This document shows, piece after piece, positions 36,156 through 45,752 of a DNA stretch of 45,752 bases (position 1 is the first letter of the stretch; each line of letters starts with the position of its first letter). Source of the stretch: an uncultured Clostridia bacterium (GTDB lineage: Bacteria > Bacillota > Clostridia > Christensenellales > CAG-917); contig CASDRL010000060.1 of NCBI GenBank assembly GCA_949283145.1, forward strand, positions 1 to 45,752, written 5' to 3'. The notes beneath the pieces were generated by a model, which saw only the letters and a program-made list of their open reading frames with translations, was not told the origin of the DNA and did no database searches. The translations under genes and the position numbers were made by a program.

Positions 36156-37086
36156 CCCTTTCCTCTCCTTCGTTCCCGTTCTCTGCCGCGAGTTCTTCTC
36201 CGCTCTCCTCCGCGGGCGCCGCGTCGTGTTTCGGATGTGCCGCGCGGTAGGCGGCGAGGGCGTCAGCGAGCTCCCTCGCCGTGACTATCGTGCGCGGGAG
36301 GTCTATGCCCCTTGCAGCCAAGCTGTCGACAATGCGCGCCGCGGTGGGCAGCGAGAGTCCCGCCGCCGCGAGTTTCTCCCTTTCGCCGAACACTTCGGCA
36401 GGCGATCCGTCCGCGACTATCCTGCCCTCTTTCAGGGCGACGATCCTGTCCGCCATCTCCGCGATGTCGTCCATATAGTGCGACACCATGATGACGGTGG
36501 GGCTCACTTCCTCGTGCAGTTTGCGCACGAGCGCGAGGATCTCCCTTCTTCCCACGGGGTCCAGCCCCGCCACGGGCTCGTCCAGGACGAGGATCTTGGG
36601 CTCCATGGCGATGACGCCCGCGATGGCGGCGCGGCGTTTCTCTCCGCCCGAGAGCTCGAAGGGGCTGCGCTCCGCGAACTCCTCATACGGGAGACCGACC
36701 ACTTCCATGGCGCGGCGCACTCTGCGCTCCACCTCTTCCTTGTCCAGTTTCATATTCTTGGGCCCGAAGGCGACGTCCTTCGCGACCGTATCTTCAAAGA
36801 GCTGATATTCGGGATATTGAAAGACCATCCCGACGGTGAACCGCAGCTTTTTCAGGGTCTTTTTCTCCGAGGCGTTCATGCCCTCGACCGAGACCTCTCC
36901 CTGCTGCACCTTAACGAGCCCGTTGAGGTGTTGTATGAGGGTGGATTTCCCGGAGCCCGTCGCCCCGATGAGCCCCACGAACTCCCCCTCTCCCACGGCA
37001 AGGTCGATGTTGTCCAGCGCCCGCTTCTCGAAGGGGGTCTTGACGGAATAGGTATATGTCAGTCCTTTCAGTTCAACTGCTCGCAT
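36148..37086 (-). CDS. ecfA2: ECF transporter ATPase EcfA2
   Basis: The 312-residue ABC ATPase has Walker A GATGSGKST, the Q-loop FQYPEYQLF, signature ELSGGEKRR, Walker B ILVLDEPVAGLDP and the switch His in VSHYMDD. The TVAKDVAFGPKN and GEGEFVGLIG stretches are typical of EcfA2. A C-terminal tail rich in Glu and Ala (after about residue 280) is longer than usual. It starts within the end of ecfA1 (19-base overlap). Confidence 0.95.
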   Translation of the reverse strand: MRAVELKGLTYTYSVKTPFEKRALDNIDLAVGEGEFVGLIGATGSGKSTLIQHLNGLVKVQQGEVSVEGMNASEKKTLKKLRFTVGMVFQYPEYQLFEDTVAKDVAFGPKNMKLDKEEVERRVRRAMEVVGLPYEEFAERSPFELSGGEKRRAAIAGVIAMEPKILVLDEPVAGLDPVGRREILALVRKLHEEVSPTVIMVSHYMDDIAEMADRIVALKEGRIVADGSPAEVFGEREKLAAAGLSLPTAARIVDSLAARGIDLPRTIVTARELADALAAYRAAHPKHDAAPAEESGEELAAENGNEGEERDV

Positions 37087-37901
37087 ATGCCCTCCACCAG
37101 CTCGTCCTCATCCGTGACGGTGCTCCCAAACGCGAACCCGCGCTCTTCCAGCATCCTCTGCATCGCCGCGGCAGGCGGGAGCGCCAGACCGCAAGCCTCC
37201 ACCTCGGAAGACGCAAAAACTTCTTTCGGCGTGCCGTCCAGCACCAGTCTGCCCTTTTTCAGCACGATGATCCTGTCCGCCTGCGCCGCTTCGTCCATAT
37301 TGTGGGTGATGGTGATGACCGTGATGCCGCTCTCGTTGAGCTTTTTCGCAACGTCCATTATCTCCGCCCTGCCCTCGGGGTCGAGCATGGAGGTGGACTC
37401 GTCGAATATGATGATGTCCGGCTTCATCGCGAGCACGCCCGCAATGGCGACGCGCTGCTTCTGCCCGCCCGAGAGTTTGCTCGCGCTGCGGGTGCGGAAC
37501 TCCGTCATCCCGACCGCTTCGAGCGCCCAATCCACGCGTTCGATTATCTCCTCCCTCGGGATGCCCACGTTCTCGGGGCCGAAAGCAACGTCATCCTCGA
37601 TGATGGTGGCGACCATCTGGTTGTCAGGGTTCTGGAACACCATCCCCGCCTTGCGCCTGACGTCGAACGTCCTCTCCTCGTCGCGGGTGTTGATGCCGTC
37701 GATGACGACGTCCCCCGCCGACGGGATGAACAGCCCGTTGAGCAGCTTGGCAAGCGTGCTCTTGCCGCTCCCGTTCATCCCCGCGAGCGCGACAAACTCA
37801 CCCCTTTCCACCGAAAAGGTGACGTTGCGCAGGGCGCGGACGGTCTGTCCCTCGCCCACCCTGTATGAGTAGCTGACGTTCGTGAGCTCGATCTGCGGCA
37901 T
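37068..37901 (-). CDS. ecfA1: ECF transporter ATPase EcfA1
   Basis: The 277-residue ABC ATPase has Walker A GMNGSGKST, Q-loop FQNPDNQMV, signature LSGGQKQR, Walker B IIIFDESTSMLDP (Ser/Thr where EcfA2 has Pro-Val) and switch His ITHNMDEA. It heads the operon ecfA1-ecfA2-ecfT-truA-GNAT-like. The ATG at 37901 has no Shine-Dalgarno sequence and lies eight bases after a -10 box, so it is probably translated from a leaderless message. Confidence 0.95.
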   Translation of the reverse strand: MPQIELTNVSYSYRVGEGQTVRALRNVTFSVERGEFVALAGMNGSGKSTLAKLLNGLFIPSAGDVVIDGINTRDEERTFDVRRKAGMVFQNPDNQMVATIIEDDVAFGPENVGIPREEIIERVDWALEAVGMTEFRTRSASKLSGGQKQRVAIAGVLAMKPDIIIFDESTSMLDPEGRAEIMDVAKKLNESGITVITITHNMDEAAQADRIIVLKKGRLVLDGTPKEVFASSEVEACGLALPPAAAMQRMLEERGFAFGSTVTDEDELVEGICEQLN

Positions 37902-37909
37902 AATGTGAG

Positions 37910-37938
37910 ATTATACCACGCCGCAAAAAAAATGAAAA
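37910..37938 (-). promoter_or_regulatory. Sigma-A promoter of the ecf operon, leaderless type
   Basis: TTTTCA (37933-37938) and TATAAT (37910-37915) on minus are 17 bases apart. The -10 box is eight bases from the ecfA1 ATG, the same distance as in tilS. Confidence 0.78.
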
Positions 37939-37967
37939 GCGATTGCAATACATCCGCCCGCGCTTAT

Positions 37968-38146
37968 GCTCCGCAGGGGCGCTGCCCCTGCCTTTCGCCA
38001 CCCTGCACTCGGCAAGCGAAGCTTTGCGGGGGCGCCGCCCCTGCACCCCGGCGGGGATGTCATCCCCGCGCCCCTTGTTTTATAATATCGCGCCGAAGGG
38101 CGCGGGCTGCGCCCTCACCCTTCGCCGCACTTTTATTAAAAAGGAT
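37968..38146 (-). repeat. Family III hairpin cluster R2, upstream of ecfA1
   Basis: It has two copies of the GCAGGGGC/GCCCCTGC type of hairpin, then GGCGGGGAT/ATCCCCGC, then the constant part TTTTATAATATCGCGCCGAA and CTTCGCCGCACTTTTATT. The order relative to ecfA1 is the same as in R1, R3 and R4. The gap 37902-38253 holds nothing else except the ecf promoter and the terminator of the next gene. Confidence 0.78.
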
Positions 38147-38177
38147 CGGGTGTATCCCCGTGATCTCCGGAACGGAC

Positions 38178-38217
38178 AAAAATATCCAAGCCAGGGCGCA
38201 CTCGTCCGGGCTTGGAT
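38178..38217 (-). terminator. Rho-independent terminator of the InlB-repeat gene
   Basis: On minus, ATCCAAGCC and GGCTTGGAT pair perfectly around a GC-rich loop and are followed by ATTTTTG. It lies about 37 bases after the stop at 38254. Confidence 0.85.
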
Positions 38218-38253
38218 GTTCGCGCATTCAAGCGCTAGATCGCTCTCTAAAGG

Positions 38254-38925
38254 TCAGACGACTTCTCCGCCCTCATCGCTTGCAGCCTGAGACTGCCACC
38301 AGGCATAGAACACGGTGTCCTTCCAGATCCTGGTGTCGGCGACCGAAGCCGCTTCCGCTTCCTCCGATCCGTACGGTGCGGTGTACCAGCCGAGGAACGC
38401 ATCGTCTGCGGGCGCGGTGAGTTCCGGCAGTTCGACATAGCCGCCGAGCGCTATGGACGAGGGATTGGTGTTCTCGAACTTCTCGGGCGTGACTCCTCCG
38501 AGGTCGAACTTGACGTCCACCTTTTCCACATTGTCCTGCAACTTGATGAGCGACACCCTTTCGAAGACGCGTCCGCCTATGGAGATCTTGTCATAGCCGT
38601 CGATCTTCTCGATGAGCTTGCTGCTGTCGTAGGTGTTCTTGGTCGCGAACAGCCCGCCCGACGAAGTGTCGCCCGTGATCTCGGACGGCAGCTCCACGGA
38701 AGACTCGATGATGCGCCCGTTCACCTCATAGGTGCCGTGCAGCACATATTCGCCATAGATGATATCCATCTTGCCGACGCCGAAACTTATCGCGAGATCG
38801 GGGTCGTCCACGCAGACGTAGACCCCGCGCAGCCCGCAGAAACAAACGAGCAGGACTATGAGCGCAATGAGCACAAGTCCGCAGGGAAGCAGGACTTTAA
38901 GCCCCCATTTTTTCAAAAATTGCAT
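38254..38925 (-). CDS. Membrane-anchored protein with C-terminal InlB-type repeat
   Basis: The 223-residue product has an N-terminal membrane anchor (residues 10-32), an extracytoplasmic domain I do not recognise, and a C-terminal stretch (VKFDLGG ... FLGWYTAPYG ... TVFYAWW) that resembles one InlB/Flg_new repeat, as in the lipoprotein at 16426. It is probably displayed at the cell surface. The ATG at 38925 has GGAGGAT upstream. It is monocistronic, with clear promoter and terminator. Confidence 0.75.
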   Translation of the reverse strand: MQFLKKWGLKVLLPCGLVLIALIVLLVCFCGLRGVYVCVDDPDLAISFGVGKMDIIYGEYVLHGTYEVNGRIIESSVELPSEITGDTSSGGLFATKNTYDSSKLIEKIDGYDKISIGGRVFERVSLIKLQDNVEKVDVKFDLGGVTPEKFENTNPSSIALGGYVELPELTAPADDAFLGWYTAPYGSEEAEAASVADTRIWKDTVFYAWWQSQAASDEGGEVV

Positions 38926-38960
38926 AATATCCTCCTTGTCGCGGCTCCGCCGCCGAATAT

Positions 38961-38989
38961 ATTATACCACTACATCGATGGTTTTGCAA
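38961..38989 (-). promoter_or_regulatory. Sigma-A promoter of the InlB-repeat gene
   Basis: TTGCAA (38984-38989) and TATAAT (38961-38966) on minus are 17 bases apart; a leader of about 30 bases with a normal ribosome site follows. Confidence 0.8.
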
Positions 38990-39029
38990 TGCCGAACCTC
39001 GCAAGCACTGCCTTTTCGCCGCCACGCCG

Positions 39030-39155
39030 AGCTTTGCAGGGGCGCCGCCCCTGCACTCCGGCGGGGATGTCATCCCCGCACCCCTTGTTTTATAATATCG
39101 CGCCGAAGGGCGCGGGCTGCGCCCTCACCCTTCGGCGCACTTTTATTAAAACATG
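39030..39155 (-). repeat. Family III hairpin cluster R3, upstream of the InlB-repeat gene
   Basis: This is the shortest copy: GCAGGGGC/GCCCCTGC, GGCGGGGAT/ATCCCCGC, then TTTTATAATATCGCGCCGAA and TTCGGCGCACTTTTATTAAA. It is nearly identical to R2 over the constant part. Family II copy D follows within ten bases. Confidence 0.8.
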
Positions 39156-39162
39156 AGCGAGC

Positions 39163-39550
39163 TTGCTTGAGCACGCCGTTTCTCATTCGGAGACGGTCTT
39201 ACGCGCCGCTCAGCCAAACTTGCACAGCGGGCGCTTGCGCTCGCTCTTGCAAGTCGCGGCGCGCTAAGTGAGTGCCGAGCAACGCCGTGAGCTCAAATAG
39301 ACACGGGCTTTAATTTGCGAGTGCCGAATTCCTCCGCCCGTGCCGGGTTCTCAGTGAGTGCTGTTCGCCGCTCGATTATGTTAATGCGAGACACAAACTT
39401 TTTTCAAAAGGTGGAAAGCAAGTCCCGCATTTTAGGAGGACGATACTCTAATTGGACACGGGGGAGGAAAGCCCGAATGGAAGGAGGGGGAAAATCAAGA
39501 TACCCCGCGAGACGAAAAGCTTATTCAAAGCATCCTTGAACACGCCGAAG
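39163..39550 (+). repeat. Family II structured repeat, copy D (subtype a)
   Basis: The 5' domain has stem GCGCCGC/GCGGCGC (39203-39209 with 39256-39262) and ACTTGCA/TGCAAGT (39218-39224 with 39248-39254) around a variable hairpin GCGGGCG/CGCTCGC. Then come CCTCCGCCCGTGCCGGG, the core GGGGGAGGAAAGCCCGAA and the end motif. No gene lies between 38926 and 39752; the rest is family III and the PFOR promoter. Confidence 0.8.
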
Positions 39551-39657
39551 CCCCCATTCAAAGCGTCATCCCCCGCTCTGAACACCCGTGACATTTGTTG
39601 CCTTGATGCGCATATGCGCGGACATAATGTGTTTATACTTTCTTTTACTTTAATTGT

Positions 39658-43292
<3,635 letters not shown>

Positions 43293-43307
43293 TGCTCATT
43301 TAAGCCA

Positions 43308-43340
43308 AACCCCGCTCGCATGAGCGGGGTTTTTATTTTT
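43308..43340 (+). terminator. Rho-independent terminator of the PFOR gene
   Basis: AACCCCGCTC (43308-43317) and GAGCGGGGTT (43322-43331) pair across four bases and are followed by a T-rich run to 43340. Confidence 0.93.
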
Positions 43341-43375
43341 TCGCGCATCAGTTCTTGCCGTTCCGCATGCTATTC

Positions 43376-43760
43376 GTCTCGGGGTGCTCGCTCAAATGTT
43401 TCGTCATACTCATAGGAAAAAATAAGCTGCCGTCCCCTGACATGGAAGTTATTGTCCCCCACCTTCCCTTCGGGCTTTCCTCCCCCGTGTCCGATTAGAG
43501 TACAGTCCTCCTAAAATGCGGGACTTGCTTTCCATCTTTTGAAAAAAGTTTGTGTCTCGCACTTACATAATCGAGCGGCGAACAGTACTTACCGAGAACC
43601 CGGCACGGGCGGAGGAATTCGGCGCTCGCGCACAACGCCCGTGCCTACTTAATGTTACGCCAGCGCTCGGCACTCACTTAGCGCGCCGCGACTTGCAAGC
43701 GTGGGCGAAAATTCGCCCACGGTGCAAGTTTGGCTGAGCGGCGCGTAGTTCCGTCTCCGA
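43376..43760 (-). repeat. Family II structured repeat, copy E (subtype a)
   Basis: Read on minus it begins with GCGCCGCTCAGCCAAACTTG and the hairpin CGTGGGCGAA/TTCGCCCACG (43700-43709 with 43712-43721), where other copies have GCGGGCG/CGCTCGC; this is a full set of paired changes. It ends with the core GGGGGAGGAAAGCCCGAAGG and then diverges (ATGTCAGGGGACGGCAG, also seen in copy G). No gene is seen between 43293 and 44185; the space holds this, family IV and family III. Confidence 0.8.
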
Positions 43761-43814
43761 ATGAAAGACGTCGTATTTAAAACCGCTCTATCAAGCAGTT
43801 CGTTAACACACCCA

Positions 43815-43940
43815 AAACAGGAACGCATTGGAACAAGAGGGGACGGGGTCGAGCTTCTTGCAAGCGTAAATGTTCAGGCGCAAACTATCTTGTTCGCGCC
43901 TGAACATTTCTGCCCCGTCCCCGTTGTCCCGGAGTTTCAA
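43815..43940. repeat. Family IV double-stem element, copy b
   Basis: Outer stem GGGGACGGGG/CCCCGTCCCC and inner perfect 14-bp stem AAATGTTCAGGCGC (43868-43881) with GCGCCTGAACATTT (43896-43909). Sequence between the stems is unlike copy a, but the flanking words GGAACG...ATTG and TTGTCCC...GAGTTTC are shared. Confidence 0.8.
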
Positions 43941-44017
43941 ATACCTCCGAAAGAGAGACGGCGTATTCAGGCACGCTCTATCATGCTTTTCGGCGTGTTC
44001 GTGGCACCCGATCCTGC

Positions 44018-44140
44018 TTTAATAAAAGTGCGCCGAAGGGAGCGGACGGAGCCGCTGCCTTCGGCGCAATATTATAAAAAGCAAGGGGGTCGAGGGGCAT
44101 AATGCCCCTCGCGGGGTGCAAGGGCGGCGCCCCTACACAA
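44018..44140 (+). repeat. Family III hairpin cluster R4, upstream of the ygjP-like gene
   Basis: Read toward the gene: TTTAATAAAAGTGCGCCGAA, its partner TTCGGCGCAATATTATAAAA, then GAGGGGCAT/ATGCCCCTC and GGCGGCGCCCC. The inner part of the long hairpin (GAGCGGACGGAGCCGCTG) differs from the other copies but the outer stem TGCGCCGAA/TTCGGCGCA is kept. Confidence 0.78.
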
Positions 44141-44150
44141 CACCCCACTC

Positions 44151-44179
44151 TTGAAACGGGGCGGGCGGGGGTGTATAAT
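44151..44179 (+). promoter_or_regulatory. Sigma-A promoter of the ygjP-like gene, leaderless type
   Basis: TTGAAA (44151-44156) and TATAAT (44174-44179) are 17 bases apart. Only GGCGGT lies between the -10 box and the ATG at 44186. Confidence 0.85.
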
Positions 44180-44185
44180 GGCGGT

Positions 44186-44890
44186 ATGAAGTGTATCGTT
44201 GTGCGGGCGGGGGGAAGAGAGATCGCGGTGGAGGCGGAACGGAAGCGGGTGCGCAACCTCAACTTGCGCGTGCGCGCGGACGGGAGCGTGCACGTGAGTG
44301 CGCCCGTGCGCGTTTCCGAAAAAGAAGTGCGGGACTTTGTGCTCTCCAAAGCGGAATGGATCGCGACGCGCGTCGCGGAAGCGGAGAAGCGCGCGTCTCT
44401 CTCCTTTGCGGAAGAGGGCGCGCTGCCCTTCCTGGGCGGGTCTTTTCCTGTCGTCGTGAAAGAGGGAGCGCGGACGAGAGTGTCGGAGGCCGCGGACGGC
44501 ACCGTCACCGTCACGGCGCCGAGCCGCGAGGCGGCGGACCGCGCGCTCTCGCGCCTACTCATCGCAAAGGCGAAGAAGGTGCTCCCCGCGATGTTTGCCG
44601 AGGCGCAGGCGGAGACAAACGGGATGTTCGGCGCGCCCGTCATCCCTTCGGTGCGGGTGATGCGCTCGCGATGGGGCTCCTGCGACAGGACGAAACGCGC
44701 GATCAAGCTCAACGCGCTCCTTGTCACCGCGCCGCCCGAGTGCGTGCGGTACGTGTGTCTGCACGAGCTCGCGCACCTGAAAGTGCGCGGACACGGGGCG
44801 GATTTCCACTCACTCCTCGAAAATCTGTGCCCGGGACACCGCGCCTTGAAACGCAGGCTGGACGCTCTTGCTCTGCGGCGTCTCCCTTGA
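44186..44890 (+). CDS. YgjP-type metallopeptidase-like protein (DUF45)
   Basis: The 234-residue product has the motif HELAHLKVRGHGADF near residue 192, the zinc-metallopeptidase HExxH with a later His, and VMRSRWGSCD before it, the pattern of the YgjP/DUF45 family. The biochemical role of this family is not firmly known; UTP pyrophosphatase and protease activities have been suggested. The ATG at 44186 follows a -10 box by six bases without a clear ribosome site. Upstream in-frame codons (to 44102) lie in repeat DNA and are excluded. Confidence 0.88.
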   Translation: MKCIVVRAGGREIAVEAERKRVRNLNLRVRADGSVHVSAPVRVSEKEVRDFVLSKAEWIATRVAEAEKRASLSFAEEGALPFLGGSFPVVVKEGARTRVSEAADGTVTVTAPSREAADRALSRLLIAKAKKVLPAMFAEAQAETNGMFGAPVIPSVRVMRSRWGSCDRTKRAIKLNALLVTAPPECVRYVCLHELAHLKVRGHGADFHSLLENLCPGHRALKRRLDALALRRLP

Positions 44891-45011
44891 AAAATAAAAA
44901 ACGCAAAAAAGGTGTAACCTTTGCCCTTCCCGTGCGTTTATTTGGTGTAATGACCGCGAGGGCGAGCGCCCGGACGTTGAAATAGAGGAATAAATCTCTG
45001 CGGAGGAAAAT

Positions 45012-45752
45012 ATGAAAGAACGCTTCAAAAGGTATCTGGAACAGCAGTTCAGAGCCATTCGCCCCACGCTGGCGGCAGCCGAGTATCGCGAAAAGATGCT
45101 CAAACAGCTCATGGACCGCGCGCAGGAACTGCGCATCAAGGGCATGGACGACGAGGATCTCATCTATGATATGTGCATAGAAGAACTGGGCGACTTCGGC
45201 GCCACACTCGCCGCCTTTGACGAACAAGAGCACAAAGTCGCCAACGCCAAGCGCAACGCCGTGCTGGGCGCGGTGTGCGGAGTGGGCGCGGCACTCGCAC
45301 TCGTCATCGTCTATCTCATCGTGAGTTTCCTCGTCCCGAACTCCTGGGGACTCACCTGGCTCATCCTGGTGGGCGGAGCGTTCGCCGCCGTGATCGCGGT
45401 CGCGGTGGTGCTGCTGGTCAAATTCGGCAAAGCCAAAAAATACGTCCTCATGCGCCTGATGCCCCCCGTGGTCATAGTGCTGCTTTGCGTATATCTGTTC
45501 CTGTTGCTGCAGCTTGTGGGACACATCGAGATGTCCTGGCTGGTCTTCCTCGCGATGGTGGTCATGATCGCGGCATTCGACGGCGCGCTCGCCTTCATCA
45601 CGGAGTTCAAATTCCGCTGGATAGAGCTGCCCATCGTCATCGAGATCGTGTGCGTGATGGTGTATGTCATCGTTGGCATCGTCGTTCCCTCCGGGTTCTG
45701 GCATCCGGGCTGGCTGCTGTGCCTGGGCGGCGTGGTGGCGGCGATCGCGGAA
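45012..45752 (+). CDS. Multi-helix membrane protein with N-terminal permease-prefix-like region, truncated by window
   Basis: The reading frame is open for 247 codons to the window end, with no stop. Residues 1-85 are hydrophilic and helical (EYREKMLKQLMDRAQELRIKG), similar in style to the DUF1700/permease prefix region that occurs in proteins controlled by PadR-type regulators. Six hydrophobic segments follow. The ATG at 45012 has GGAGGAAAAT upstream. The gene's end and function cannot be seen. Confidence 0.75.
   Translation, partial: MKERFKRYLEQQFRAIRPTLAAAEYREKMLKQLMDRAQELRIKGMDDEDLIYDMCIEELGDFGATLAAFDEQEHKVANAKRNAVLGAVCGVGAALALVIVYLIVSFLVPNSWGLTWLILVGGAFAAVIAVAVVLLVKFGKAKKYVLMRLMPPVVIVLLCVYLFLLLQLVGHIEMSWLVFLAMVVMIAAFDGALAFITEFKFRWIELPIVIEIVCVMVYVIVGIVVPSGFWHPGWLLCLGGVVAAIAE

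Overview
The window looks like a GC-rich member of the Bacillota, class Clostridia. The evidence is a SpoIIE sporulation phosphatase, a fused pyruvate:ferredoxin oxidoreductase (anaerobic metabolism), an ECF transporter operon joined to truA, and conserved Firmicutes neighbourhoods (tilS-hpt, glmU-pth-mfd, walJ-rlmH). InlB-type repeats in two exported proteins and zinc-ribbon/membrane clusters would fit a Christensenellales-like gut lineage, but that placement is a guess. No tRNA, rRNA, CRISPR array or autonomous transposase gene is visible.

Layout. Bases 430-5920 (minus) hold a tight operon tilS-hpt-cca-rmuC-PHP phosphatase. Then come spoIIE and a small zinc-ribbon protein gene (minus). A divergent pair of paralogous ArsB/NhaD-type transporter genes fills 10465-13346. 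A tyrosine-phosphatase-like gene and an esterase gene follow (14020-15812, plus). An exported PrsA-like lipoprotein gene, mfd, pth and a GlmU-like gene run on minus (16426-24097). A small lipoprotein gene, tadA, rlmH, two CPBP membrane protease genes and walJ follow on minus (24938-29312). A three-gene zinc-ribbon/membrane cluster (29501-32297), glnS, and the operon ecfA1-ecfA2-ecfT-truA-GNAT-like come next, all on minus. The right end has a small InlB-repeat protein gene (minus), the PFOR gene, a YgjP-type metallopeptidase gene and a truncated membrane protein gene (plus).

The unusual content is between the genes. Almost every long intergenic space is built from a few repeat modules that reappear in different combinations and keep their base pairing while the paired bases change. 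Family I is a 121-123 bp nested hairpin that begins exactly at the TGA stop codon of a gene (4 copies). Family II is a 300-500 bp structured module with a conserved purine-rich core (7 copies, two subtypes). Family III is a cluster of GC hairpins placed 5' of genes (4 copies). Family IV is a double-stem element with an exchangeable inner stem (2 copies). Families I and II are joined in three places, and one such composite carries inverted family I sequence at both ends. I consider this modular repeat system the strongest candidate for something undescribed.

A second pattern concerns gene starts. Four operon heads (tilS, the phosphatase gene, ecfA1, the ygjP-like gene) have near-consensus sigma-A promoters with 17-bp spacers whose -10 box ends only 6-8 bases before the ATG, with no clear Shine-Dalgarno sequence. 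This predicts leaderless mRNAs, while other genes in the window have normal ribosome binding sites.
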